From: Brucella tritici
Lineage (GTDB): Bacteria; Pseudomonadota; Alphaproteobacteria; Rhizobiales; Rhizobiaceae
DNA: 64,000 bases
Assembly: GCF_902825325.1 (NCBI RefSeq)
Contig: NZ_CADEAR010000001.1
Location: 310,001 to 374,000 of the forward strand
Reading direction: 5' to 3'
This document shows positions 15,411 through 24,165 of the stretch, piece by piece. Below the pieces are notes generated by a model, which saw only the letters and a program-made list of their open reading frames with translations, had not been told where the DNA came from and made no database searches. Made by a program: the position numbers and the translations under genes. Each line of letters starts with the position of its first letter. The stretch's first letter is position 1.

Positions 15411-17672
15411 TTGAACCTCGACCATTCGGCGGACACTGAAAGCAAAACCGAGAACCTCTCCATTCGCCGTCTCTGCGCCGATGTCGCTGTGGTTATCTGG
15501 GATATCCCAGGCCCGGCTCGCACAACCACCAAATGCAAGTTTGAAATGCCGGTTCAGCCGGTTCCGCTGTTGAGCGTTGGTATTCCGCTCGAGAATGGCG
15601 GCTTACGCATGTTCTGGGCCCTTCGCACTGGCAACGAACCGGTCGAGCTTTCGCTGTCTGCGGGCTCCCTTGGTCCCACTGCTCAGGCGATTGTATATCC
15701 GGCCAGTGAACTTGCTCCCATCGATGTCGAATATGTCGTCAGGGAGCTTACTCTGCCCGGACATATCAAGCTTCTCACCAACATACTGACCACGTGGCGC
15801 AGCACTTTCCGGCTCTCGCGAAACCAGACTTTCGCATCCCTCGTGCGTGACCTGACTTTCGCACTGACGCCGGAACCGCGCGAGGCCCAGCATTGCGGCG
15901 AACCGGTTCAGGGACATCATCTCCTTGAGACCGCGATCGACCCGATGCTGGGCGAGATTTCAGCTATCTATGGCATCACTTCCGGCAGCGTCATGGTCAT
16001 TCCACCAAGGTTTGTGGTGGGCAGGCAGGCTCGCAATGCCTGGCAGCCATGCCATTTTCTTCTGGAAGCAGCACAAGACCTGCCGTCATCGCTGTTGCTG
16101 GTGCTCACTGGTCAGAAAGGCGTTGCCGTTCGCAAGCTTGCGCCAACAACCGGCGAACAAATGGATTTTGCCAAATGGTGGACCAAATGGCAGGGCAATG
16201 GTGCATTGCGGGAGTTTCTCGTTCGTCAACTTGGCAAACTAAGCCCTGCCGGCGCTGCGGTCGCCATCGATTTGCAAACGCGCACTCCGCTGCCCGTTCG
16301 CCAGATCGCACAGTCTGCCACCCATCCGGCAGCGGAAATCGATCTCGCATTGGCGCTTGATGGCGGATTGATTGTTGGCGGATGGATGCACGATCCAGCC
16401 GCCATGCTTGCAGACATCGAATATCTCCCGGAAAACGGAAGCTCACTGTCGCTGAAGCCCAATTTTCATAAATTTCCCGGCAAGATTGCCAAGCGGGAAG
16501 ATGCGCCGCAGCAGGATGTGACAGGTTTTGTCGCCTGGCTTCCTTCGGTGCAGAATCTTGGGCCTCTTTTGCAACCGCGGTTCCAGATGCGCCTTGCGTC
16601 CGGCACGACCGCCCCACTTGTACCAGCCCCGCAATCCTTCGAACCATCAGCGCAGCGTAATCGCATCTTACGGTCTGTACCGCCACAACAGGCAAAGCCT
16701 CACGTCTTCTCGCATATTCTGGGACCCGCTCTCACCGAAGTTGAGAAGAAGCTCGCCGCAACGGTACGGATATCCGAGGTGAGGGACTACGGAACGACGC
16801 CCGCCTCTCCGCTCGCGTCCATCGTTATTCCGCTTTACCGCAACCTCGATTTCTTACGTTTCCAGTTTTCATCCATGGCCACGGACCCTTGGCTGGTGGA
16901 AAACGCAGAATTCATCTTCGTGCTGGATTCTCCTGAAATTCAGGACGACACCGAGCATATGCTTGGCGGATTGCACATTCTGCACGACATGCCGTTCAAG
17001 CTCGCAATCATGAACCGCAATGGCGGATATGCACGCGCCTGCAATGCCGGTGCCAGCATTGCGACAGGAACAACCATCGTGATGTTAAATTCCGACGTTG
17101 TGCCTGCGGAACACGGCTGGCTGCAACAACTGATCCAGCCTTTGTTCGATCAACCGAAGCTCGGAGCAATAGGCCCTCGTCTTCTGTTCGAGGATGGTTC
17201 ACTTCAACATGCCGGGCTTTATTTCGCCCGCGACCGTCAGGGTATCTGGCTGAATCACCACTATTACAAGGGCATGCCGGGCAACTATCCTCCAGCACTT
17301 AGGTCCCGCGAGGTGCCGGGTGTCACCGGTGCCTGCCTGATAACGCGCAAGGATATCTTCGATCTCGTCGGCGGCTATACGGAAGACTACGTCATCGGCG
17401 ACTATGAGGACAGCGATCTGTGCCTGAAGATCAGGCAGCTCGGCTTCCAGATATTCTATGAACCTTCCGTAGCACTTTACCATTTCGAGCGTCGCTCGAT
17501 CCGTCGCAGCGCGGATTATATGCGCGGCCTCGCCAGCCAATACAATTCCTGGCTCCACACTCAGCGCTGGGATGATGACATTACTGAATTGATGGTCCTG
17601 CCACAGGAACAGGAAAGCGCTGCCGACTTGTCCAATGTGATCATGACCAAATCTGAAAGGAGCGCCGCTTGA
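15411..17672 (+). CDS. GT2 family glycosyltransferase with N-terminal accessory modules (WgeB/ExpE2-like)
   Basis: A 753-aa protein. The last third (about 465-720) is a GT2 domain: IVIPLYRNLDFLRF, NGGYARACNAGASIA, the DxD-type site VMLNSDVVPAEHGW near residue 560, GVTGACLITRKDIFDLVGG, and the acceptor motif GDYEDSDLCLKIRQLGF. The N-terminal two thirds are not catalytic. They include a GGWMHDPAAMLAD module (about 322-345) shared with the products at 19778 and 20560. I chose the TTG at 15411 because AAAGGG lies seven bases before it; the first in-frame ATG (15546) has a poorer site. It follows the RTX gene as wgeB follows wgeA in S. meliloti. Its TGA overlaps the next TTG start. Confidence 0.8.
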   Translation: MNLDHSADTESKTENLSIRRLCADVAVVIWDIPGPARTTTKCKFEMPVQPVPLLSVGIPLENGGLRMFWALRTGNEPVELSLSAGSLGPTAQAIVYPASELAPIDVEYVVRELTLPGHIKLLTNILTTWRSTFRLSRNQTFASLVRDLTFALTPEPREAQHCGEPVQGHHLLETAIDPMLGEISAIYGITSGSVMVIPPRFVVGRQARNAWQPCHFLLEAAQDLPSSLLLVLTGQKGVAVRKLAPTTGEQMDFAKWWTKWQGNGALREFLVRQLGKLSPAGAAVAIDLQTRTPLPVRQIAQSATHPAAEIDLALALDGGLIVGGWMHDPAAMLADIEYLPENGSSLSLKPNFHKFPGKIAKREDAPQQDVTGFVAWLPSVQNLGPLLQPRFQMRLASGTTAPLVPAPQSFEPSAQRNRILRSVPPQQAKPHVFSHILGPALTEVEKKLAATVRISEVRDYGTTPASPLASIVIPLYRNLDFLRFQFSSMATDPWLVENAEFIFVLDSPEIQDDTEHMLGGLHILHDMPFKLAIMNRNGGYARACNAGASIATGTTIVMLNSDVVPAEHGWLQQLIQPLFDQPKLGAIGPRLLFEDGSLQHAGLYFARDRQGIWLNHHYYKGMPGNYPPALRSREVPGVTGACLITRKDIFDLVGGYTEDYVIGDYEDSDLCLKIRQLGFQIFYEPSVALYHFERRSIRRSADYMRGLASQYNSWLHTQRWDDDITELMVLPQEQESAADLSNVIMTKSERSAA

Positions 17673-18508
17673 CGGACGTGGTAGCGCTGAAACAGCCAGC
17701 ATTTGAAGCAAAACCAGCAATACCGGATGCGCAGATCGACTGGCTGATGCAGTCTGTTTTGAAGAACCGTTTTCTCCCCTCACCCGATCCGAACAGCGTG
17801 TTCGTCGGCGATGGTGATTATCGTGCGGTTGGCGCCGAATTTCTCGGTCATTTCATTCGCAGAGGCGGACTTCGACCCGACGCGCGCGTGCTCGACATCG
17901 GTTCGGGCATCGGTCGCATGGCCGTACCGCTGACCCAATATCTCGATCCGGCAAAAGCCCGCTACTCCGGTGTCGATCCCGTAGCAGGCGGCGTGAACTG
18001 GTGCCGCCAAAACATCACGTCGCGCTACCCGAATTTCGAGTTCCGCCACATCGATATCGCCCATGATCTCTATAACCCCAAAGGGACGGTAAACGGGCTC
18101 ACTCTTACTCTGCCATTCGCGGACAAGAGTTTCGATTTCGTCATCATGACATCTGTGGTCACGCATCTGCCATCAGATGAAGTCAAAACCTATCTCGATC
18201 AGATATCACGTGTCCTCGCTCCCGGCGGAAAATTGTTCATGACGGCGTTTGTCGTGGATGATGTTGCCGCGCGCGACCGCCATGGCAAACGCGACAAACG
18301 ACTTGCATTTGAACGGCATGGCAGCGGACCGTGCTGGTTTGTGCCGGAACTGCCACCGCTTGCAGCAGTCGGCTTTGAAAACGGTTTTCTGGATCGTGCG
18401 CTTGCAGGAGCGAAACTGACGCTCGAAACAAAATCCTTTGGTCACTGGCGCGGCATTGATGCGGATCACTATCAGGATATTTTCATCGCCTCGCGAGGTG
18501 TTGCCTGA
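17669..18508 (+). CDS. Class I SAM-dependent methyltransferase
   Basis: A 279-aa Rossmann methyltransferase. Motif I is RVLDIGSGIGRMAVPL (about 72-88). A conserved acidic residue follows in YSGVDPVAGG, and the post-motif SFDFVIMTSVVTHLPSDEV (about 150-168) and RVLAPGGKLFMTAFV complete the fold. The start is TTG overlapping the previous stop (TTGA), with GAAAGGAG six bases upstream, so translation is coupled. Its place among glycosyltransferases suggests O-methylation of a sugar or of a chain end. Methyl capping can end chain growth in other polysaccharide systems, but no such role is shown here. Confidence 0.78.
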   Translation: MTDVVALKQPAFEAKPAIPDAQIDWLMQSVLKNRFLPSPDPNSVFVGDGDYRAVGAEFLGHFIRRGGLRPDARVLDIGSGIGRMAVPLTQYLDPAKARYSGVDPVAGGVNWCRQNITSRYPNFEFRHIDIAHDLYNPKGTVNGLTLTLPFADKSFDFVIMTSVVTHLPSDEVKTYLDQISRVLAPGGKLFMTAFVVDDVAARDRHGKRDKRLAFERHGSGPCWFVPELPPLAAVGFENGFLDRALAGAKLTLETKSFGHWRGIDADHYQDIFIASRGVA

Positions 18509-19767
18509 TGGCTCCACGCGTCCTTATAGCAGCCCATAACCACCCGTCTCTGCACCCCGGTGGAACGGAAATTTTCGCGCACGATCTGTTTCGCGCCTAT
18601 CAGCGCGCCGGTTGCGAAGCCATGTTCGTGGGTGCCACCAATAAGGTGCATCGTGAGGCCCGCCCCGGCACAAGTTTCCAGAGCATCGGCAATGGCGGCG
18701 ATGAAATCTTGCTCTGGTCCGGCCATTTTGACCGTTTCTATATGAGCCAAATCGACCTTTACGGGATCGTTCCCGACATTGTCGAACTGCTGCAGGATTT
18801 CCGGCCCGATGTCGTTCATCTGCACCACCTGCTTTTGCTTGGTGCCGAATTCCCCCATATCGTACGTCGTACTTTACCCGACTGCCGTATCGTTCTGACT
18901 TTGCATGATTATTATCCCATCTGCCATCACGACGGGCTGATGGTGCGCACCACAGGCAAGGAACTGTGCCATGGGGCAGGTCCTGACCGCTGCCATGCCT
19001 GTTTCAAGGACATCGCGCTTGATAAATTCGTATTGCGTGAACGACATATCAAATCGCTCTTGAGCGCTGTTGATGCTTTCGTTTCACCGAGCGAGTTTCT
19101 CAAACAACGTTACGTTGAATGGGGCCTTGCGGAAGAGCTGATCAGCGTCATTCCCAATGGTCAACCGGAACGCCCCGCAGTCGAAACGCGGCAGGTCGAG
19201 CGCAGCAAGCCGGTCTTCGGCTATTTCGGCAATCTCAATCCGTGGAAAGGCGCAACAGTCCTGCTTGAAGCAGCGCAACAACTTATTTCAGAGGGTTTCG
19301 ATTTCGAATTGCGCGTGCATGGTGCAGCACCATTTCAAAGCGAAAGCTTCCTCAGTGAAATCGACCGGCTCTTTGCCGAGACATCGCCGTTCGTCCAACG
19401 CCGTGGTGCTTATCGTCGTGAGGACATTGCTCAGCTGATCCAATCCGTCGATTGCGCAATCATGCCGTCGATCTGGTGGGAAAATGCGCCGCTCGTTATT
19501 CAGGAAGCACAGGGGCAAAACCGCCCCGTCATATGCAGCAATATCGGTGGAATGGCCGAAATGATTGAGAACGAGGTCAATGGCCTTACCGTTCCGCCGA
19601 ATGATCCGCTCGCGCTCGCCCAGGCGATGCGTCGAATGGCGGAAAACCCGGATTTGCGCCAGTCGCTCAGCGAGAACGCGCGTCATCCGGACACCATCGA
19701 CACGACCGCCGAACGCTATCTCGATCTGATCGGGACATTGCGTATTGCACGTGTCGAGGCAGCATAA
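18508..19767 (+). CDS. GT4 family glycosyltransferase (paralogue A)
   Basis: A 419-aa GT-B enzyme. The N-domain starts VLIAAHNHPSLHPGGTEIFAH, with the GGTE nucleotide-binding loop. The C-domain begins VFGYFGNLNPWKGATVLLEA (about 235). The catalytic E-x7-E-like region is MPSIWWENAPLVIQEAQGQ, followed by ICSNIGGMAEMI. An unusual cysteine cluster, C-x7-C-x2-C (LCHGAGPDRCHACF, about 152-166), lies in the N-domain. The product at 22806 shares all of these, so the two are duplicates. The start shares one base with the preceding stop (TGATG). Confidence 0.83.
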   Translation: MAPRVLIAAHNHPSLHPGGTEIFAHDLFRAYQRAGCEAMFVGATNKVHREARPGTSFQSIGNGGDEILLWSGHFDRFYMSQIDLYGIVPDIVELLQDFRPDVVHLHHLLLLGAEFPHIVRRTLPDCRIVLTLHDYYPICHHDGLMVRTTGKELCHGAGPDRCHACFKDIALDKFVLRERHIKSLLSAVDAFVSPSEFLKQRYVEWGLAEELISVIPNGQPERPAVETRQVERSKPVFGYFGNLNPWKGATVLLEAAQQLISEGFDFELRVHGAAPFQSESFLSEIDRLFAETSPFVQRRGAYRREDIAQLIQSVDCAIMPSIWWENAPLVIQEAQGQNRPVICSNIGGMAEMIENEVNGLTVPPNDPLALAQAMRRMAENPDLRQSLSENARHPDTIDTTAERYLDLIGTLRIARVEAA

Positions 19768-19777
19768 GAGGTAAATC

Positions 19778-20548
19778 ATGAACATCGCGACCAAAGTTCC
19801 ATCCGAGGGGGAAACCAAGCAGGCAGCGACACCCAATGCCGCCGCCGGGCCTCAAAGGACCGAAGCCATGAAAGGACGCGTTGACGCCATTGAGGAAGGC
19901 CGCCTCTATGGCTGGGCTTTCGATCCTTCCGTTCCGACCGAACGGCTTCTGATCCGGGTTCTGCTTGATGACAAGCCCATTGCCGAAGCCCCAGCCGACA
20001 AGGATCGCCCCGACCTGAAGCGCAACGGCATCGGCGATGGCAAACATGCATTTGAAGTGATGCTACCGCAATTCGCCGCTGTTCGAGCTGGCGAACTGGT
20101 GGTGGTTGCCGCCAATTCGTCTGGCACAGAGCAGAAATTGCGCGTACCAAAACCCGACGAGCAGGCCGCCGAAGCGCTTATCGCCGCTCCGATGACACGC
20201 ATTCTGGACAAGCTCGACATGCTGATGGCGGCGCAACGTCAGCTTCAGGTCAACCAGCGTTCGTTGCAGCGTGTTGCGCCAACACTGGATGCATCCGGCA
20301 ATGCCGCTCCGGCGGAATTGCTCGACATTGCAAGTTCCGTCGATGGGCTGCGTACCGATCTTCATCAGCGCATGACTGAACTCGACGTGCATATCATGCG
20401 TATGGACGGCGTTGTTGCAGGGCTGGAACAGCGCATTGATGACGTTCGCAAGCGCAGCGGCGGGGACCTCAAATTCCTGTTCTTGCTGGCTGCGGTCTTG
20501 ACGGGGTTCGTCGCTGGCGCGCTTCTCACACTTGCGGTCATGCCCTGA
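19778..20548 (+). CDS. Unknown protein: sugar-cluster module, coiled coil and C-terminal membrane anchor
   Basis: A 256-aa protein not assigned to a named family. Residues about 32-90 (GRVDAIEEGRLYGWAFDP, GIGDGKHAFEVMLP) form a small beta module of the kind found fused to glycosyltransferases of polysaccharide loci, and related to modules in the products at 15411 and 20560. Residues about 140-225 are predicted helical with coiled-coil spacing. Residues about 232-254 (LKFLFLLAAVLTGFVAGALL) are a single C-terminal membrane segment. It could tether the glycosyltransferases to the inner membrane or hold them together. A GAGGT ribosome site precedes the ATG. The role is inference from context. Confidence 0.72.
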   Translation: MNIATKVPSEGETKQAATPNAAAGPQRTEAMKGRVDAIEEGRLYGWAFDPSVPTERLLIRVLLDDKPIAEAPADKDRPDLKRNGIGDGKHAFEVMLPQFAAVRAGELVVVAANSSGTEQKLRVPKPDEQAAEALIAAPMTRILDKLDMLMAAQRQLQVNQRSLQRVAPTLDASGNAAPAELLDIASSVDGLRTDLHQRMTELDVHIMRMDGVVAGLEQRIDDVRKRSGGDLKFLFLLAAVLTGFVAGALLTLAVMP

Positions 20549-20559
20549 GGACGAGCTGC

Positions 20560-22809
20560 ATGGTTCAAGACGAACGCCCCAACACACCAAAAACTGCCTC
20601 AAGACAGGTACGCACGCCGGATCGCCCTCCCATGATGATGGAGGGCGAAATGGTCGTTGGCAGCGTGATCGAAGACACGCTGGTGCTGGTGCTCGGAATC
20701 GGCAGTGCCGCAAGCGATCAGGTAACAGCTTTTCTCAATGGCGATCCTGCCATGAGCGTGAAGACGAACCTGATCACATGGCCGCTCAAGGAGCCTTCAC
20801 CCGCTGGAACTCATGGTTTCGTCGCCATTGTGCCAACTGCTGCTTTGCGCCGTGGCACTCTCAAGACGATCATGTTCCAGCACCGCGCAAAAGTCGCTCG
20901 CTATAATTTCGCATCGCGCTCTGCTTCCATTGCCGATTTTGTTGCCATGATCGGCGATTTAGCCGGACCGAGCTTGCCGGGCGTCATTGATGAACTGGTC
21001 GAAGGCCTGATTTCCGGCCCTATCAGCCGGAAGAAACTTTCGGCCATTACCGTCCTGCTGCAGGCAGGAGCCCGCTCCGACGGCTGTATCGAACTCATCG
21101 GCGGCAGTGACGAAGGCGAAATTTTCGTTCAGGGTTGGGCACAGGATCTGACGCCCGCCGTCACCCGGCTACTGATCAGCGGTAAAAACCCTTCGCTTGC
21201 GGAATGTGCGGTCAGCGTTTTTGCCCGTCCCGACCTGAACGATGAAGCATCAGGATTTGCGGGTCTCCTGCTTGCCAATGAGCCAGTAGAACCGACTGAT
21301 ATCGAACGGCTTCTGTTTCGCGGACGAAGGGGGTGGCGCTTTACCGAAGTCTATGACCGCAGGCTGTTGTCCGGTTCGCGTGAAACGCCGGGCCATATCC
21401 GGGCGATCCTGCCACGAGTACGAAGCTCGACTGACATTCTGCTGCGCATGCGTTCCGCCGCAAACCGTTTCGATGGCGCTGACACGGTATCCGGCCTCCC
21501 CTTTCCTGTCCGGATGGGGATAGACAATGTCTTCCGCGTCGAGGGAAGCGGCATGCTGATTTCTGGCTGGCTGCTCGATCCCGATAGCCATGTGGAAAGT
21601 GTGAAGCTGCGTCGTCACCGTGGTGAAATCCAGATTGATACCAGCTGGACCCGTATCGACCGGCCCGACGTCACCAGAGAATTCGACAATCAACCGCCTT
21701 TTAACGCAGGCCTTGACCCCAGCCGTCACGCCCATGGTTTCGTCGCTTTCGCACCTGAACTTGCCGGGGACAGCACCTCACCGTTCTATCTCGAACTTGC
21801 GATCAGCGATGGACGACGCGCGTTCTTTCCATTGACACCAACGCGAGTGACCTCGCGGGACGCCATCGTCCGGCAAATCCGCGCAACTGACCCGAATGCG
21901 TGGGCTTTGCGTCATATTGTCGACCAGCAGCTCGTGCCATTACTGCGGGGCGTCAACCGTCCTGCGCCGGAAGTCTTTGGCGTGGTCGATCTCGGCCCCT
22001 TCGAAGATGCGATAGGGCCAGCGATCATCATCGGCATCGACGAGCGCGTCGAGGAAATCGAACCTTTGCTGGCGCTTCTTGCGCTCGATCCCGAAACCCG
22101 CATCGCGCCGATCGTGATTGCGGCTGCGACCGAGATCATCGACCGTATCGGCGTACAAATCAGGCGTCTTGCGGATTTCTATCGCCTGCGCATCCGTCTC
22201 GTTTCCGCCACAGGATCGGAAGACCTCTATGATGCGCTCGAAGTCGGCGCCCGCACAGTTTCGACGGATCAGGTGATATTTCTGGCGGGCTCACTGCTGC
22301 CGCGCCGCTCCGGATGGCTGAACAAGCTCGTCAGCGCCTATGAAGCGCACAAGGATTGCGTTCTCTCTCCCACCCTTGCCTATGAGGATGATTCAATTCG
22401 CTGGGCGGGAACCTGGGTTGCTGGACCGCAATCAGATCGCGCTCTGATCAGTCGTTATGCTGGTTACCCCATCGACGCCGTTTCGGGCATGTCTTTGACA
22501 GAAGTGGCAACGGCAACATTCGAGTGCTGCATCCTTCCACGCGAAGCCCTGTTTTCCGTCGGTGGTTTCACGCGCGGTTATCTCGGCACCCATGAAAAGG
22601 GATTGGATCTCGGATTGAAACTGAAACAGTCGGGCTTGCGCTCCTACTGGTTGCCTTCAGCACAGATGCTTGGAGCTGACGACACATCCGTGACCGACAG
22701 GGCATCGACCATTGCCCTCATTGAACGCATTGACCGGCAGGTCTTCGATGCACGATGGTCCTCTATTCTCGCCGGTAGACGCAAAATACAGGTGGAGGAA
22801 CCCGCATGA
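20560..22809 (+). CDS. GT2-like protein lacking the DxD site (pseudo-glycosyltransferase candidate)
   Basis: A 749-aa protein built like the product at 15411: N-terminal accessory modules, including SGWLLDPDSHVES (about 332), then a GT2-like C-terminal third. The strands align well (VIFLAGSLLPRRSGWLNKL against IVMLNSDVVPAEHGWLQQL; LAYEDDSIRWAGTW against LLFEDGSLQHAGLY). However, the metal-binding NSD/DxD is AGS near residue 574, and the acceptor motif reads GTHEKGLDLGLKLKQSG in place of GDYEDSDLCLKIRQLG. It is thus probably catalytically dead, or uses another mechanism. A structural or regulatory partner role is plausible. Ribosome site GAGGACGAG; the next gene overlaps by ATGA. Confidence 0.75.
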   Translation: MVQDERPNTPKTASRQVRTPDRPPMMMEGEMVVGSVIEDTLVLVLGIGSAASDQVTAFLNGDPAMSVKTNLITWPLKEPSPAGTHGFVAIVPTAALRRGTLKTIMFQHRAKVARYNFASRSASIADFVAMIGDLAGPSLPGVIDELVEGLISGPISRKKLSAITVLLQAGARSDGCIELIGGSDEGEIFVQGWAQDLTPAVTRLLISGKNPSLAECAVSVFARPDLNDEASGFAGLLLANEPVEPTDIERLLFRGRRGWRFTEVYDRRLLSGSRETPGHIRAILPRVRSSTDILLRMRSAANRFDGADTVSGLPFPVRMGIDNVFRVEGSGMLISGWLLDPDSHVESVKLRRHRGEIQIDTSWTRIDRPDVTREFDNQPPFNAGLDPSRHAHGFVAFAPELAGDSTSPFYLELAISDGRRAFFPLTPTRVTSRDAIVRQIRATDPNAWALRHIVDQQLVPLLRGVNRPAPEVFGVVDLGPFEDAIGPAIIIGIDERVEEIEPLLALLALDPETRIAPIVIAAATEIIDRIGVQIRRLADFYRLRIRLVSATGSEDLYDALEVGARTVSTDQVIFLAGSLLPRRSGWLNKLVSAYEAHKDCVLSPTLAYEDDSIRWAGTWVAGPQSDRALISRYAGYPIDAVSGMSLTEVATATFECCILPREALFSVGGFTRGYLGTHEKGLDLGLKLKQSGLRSYWLPSAQMLGADDTSVTDRASTIALIERIDRQVFDARWSSILAGRRKIQVEEPA

Positions 22810-24128
22810 GCGATAAACTCCGTGTTCTCGTCATCTCACACGCTCACCCATCGATTTCACTCGGTGGCGGTGAAATCGCGTCCTACAATCTGCACAAGGG
22901 GTTGAACAGCATTCCCGATGTGCAGTCAGTCTACCTCGCAAGGGCCGCTCACCCGATCCCTCGGCATGGCACAACGGCGCTGATGAGCATGCGGCGTGCC
23001 AGCGACGAAATCCTGTTCCATGCGGATGAGTACGATCACTTCTATCTGTCGAACAAGAACACCGATGAAATCCGCCGCGACCTGCTGCGCTTTGTCCGCG
23101 ACTTCGACCCGGACATCGTGCATTTTCATCATGTTCTCGGACTCGGGCTAGAAACGCTCTATGCCATCCGCGAGGCACTGCCGGATCGCACCATTCTGGT
23201 AACGTTTCATGAATTCCTGTCCATCTGCAACAATGATGGTCAGATGGTGAAGGCTGGTACCTCCAAGCTTTGCAACGAGGCATCGCCCATCGATTGCCAC
23301 GCCTGTTTTCCGCAGATTCCTCCAGCACGTTTTCTCAAGCGAGAACGCTTTGTGCGCGGCATGCTGGAATTGGCCGACGCCTTCGTCTCGCCGAGCGAGT
23401 TTCTCGCCAATCGCTATCTCGAATGGGGCCTCAATCCAGACAAGATGGCAGTCATCGAAAACGGCATCGCCATCCGCGATGTTACCCCTCCGCGTGAGCT
23501 GACCGGCCCGAACCCGCGTCGCAGCCGGTTCGCCTTTTTCGGTCAGATCAACCCGTTCAAGGGCATAGACGTTCTGGTTGATGCCGTATCGCGTGTACCG
23601 GAACAGGTATGGGGTGAGGATTCCCGCCTGATGATCTTCGGCGGCAATCTGGAGAAGCAGCCGCCCGCTTTTCAGGAACGTATGCAGAAACTGATTGAAG
23701 AGGCTGGCCCGCGCGTGCGTTTCTACGGCGCTTACCAGAATGCCGAAATGCCACGCCTCATGCAATCGGTCGACTGGGTGGTCATGCCTTCGATCTGGTG
23801 GGAAAACTCTCCCATTGTCATTCAGGAGGCGTTGCATCATCGCCGCCCGGTCATCTGCTCGAATATTGGCGGTATGGCCGAGAAAATCCGCGATGGTGAA
23901 GACGGCCTGCATTTCCGTGTCCGCAGCGCCGAGGATCTGGCCGACCGCTTTACAGAAGTGCTGAGCGAGCCGAGTATATGGGACAGGTTGCATCATTCCA
24001 TCCGCAATCCGGTCCACTATGTCGACTGCGCCAAAGAGCATCTTGATCTCTATAAACGGCTGCGCGAGTCAAAACCGCGCAGACAGAAACCGGCAGTTAC
24101 AGAAACTGCTCTTTCTCAGGCAAGCTGA
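22806..24128 (+). CDS. GT4 family glycosyltransferase (paralogue B)
   Basis: A 440-aa paralogue of the product at 18508. Shared elements: VLVISHAHPSISLGGGEIAS, the cysteine cluster LCNEASPIDCHACF (C-x7-C-x2-C), FVSPSEFLANRYLEWGL, FAFFGQINPFKGIDVLVDA, MPSIWWENSPIVIQEALHH and ICSNIGGMAEKI. The start overlaps the previous stop by four bases, with GGAGG upstream, so production is tied to the pseudo-GT2 protein. The duplication with a retained cysteine cluster suggests two sequential additions of similar sugars. Specificity is not readable. Confidence 0.83.
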   Translation: MSDKLRVLVISHAHPSISLGGGEIASYNLHKGLNSIPDVQSVYLARAAHPIPRHGTTALMSMRRASDEILFHADEYDHFYLSNKNTDEIRRDLLRFVRDFDPDIVHFHHVLGLGLETLYAIREALPDRTILVTFHEFLSICNNDGQMVKAGTSKLCNEASPIDCHACFPQIPPARFLKRERFVRGMLELADAFVSPSEFLANRYLEWGLNPDKMAVIENGIAIRDVTPPRELTGPNPRRSRFAFFGQINPFKGIDVLVDAVSRVPEQVWGEDSRLMIFGGNLEKQPPAFQERMQKLIEEAGPRVRFYGAYQNAEMPRLMQSVDWVVMPSIWWENSPIVIQEALHHRRPVICSNIGGMAEKIRDGEDGLHFRVRSAEDLADRFTEVLSEPSIWDRLHHSIRNPVHYVDCAKEHLDLYKRLRESKPRRQKPAVTETALSQAS

Positions 24129-24165
24129 GCCTGGCTTGACCTTAGTGAAACAGAAGGAAGACCGT

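Noticed and set aside
24019-24165. Upstream extension of the third pyruvyltransferase gene
   Set aside because: It lies within the 3' part of the GT4 gene and has no ribosome site; the ATG at 24166 has both a good site and the family N-terminus.
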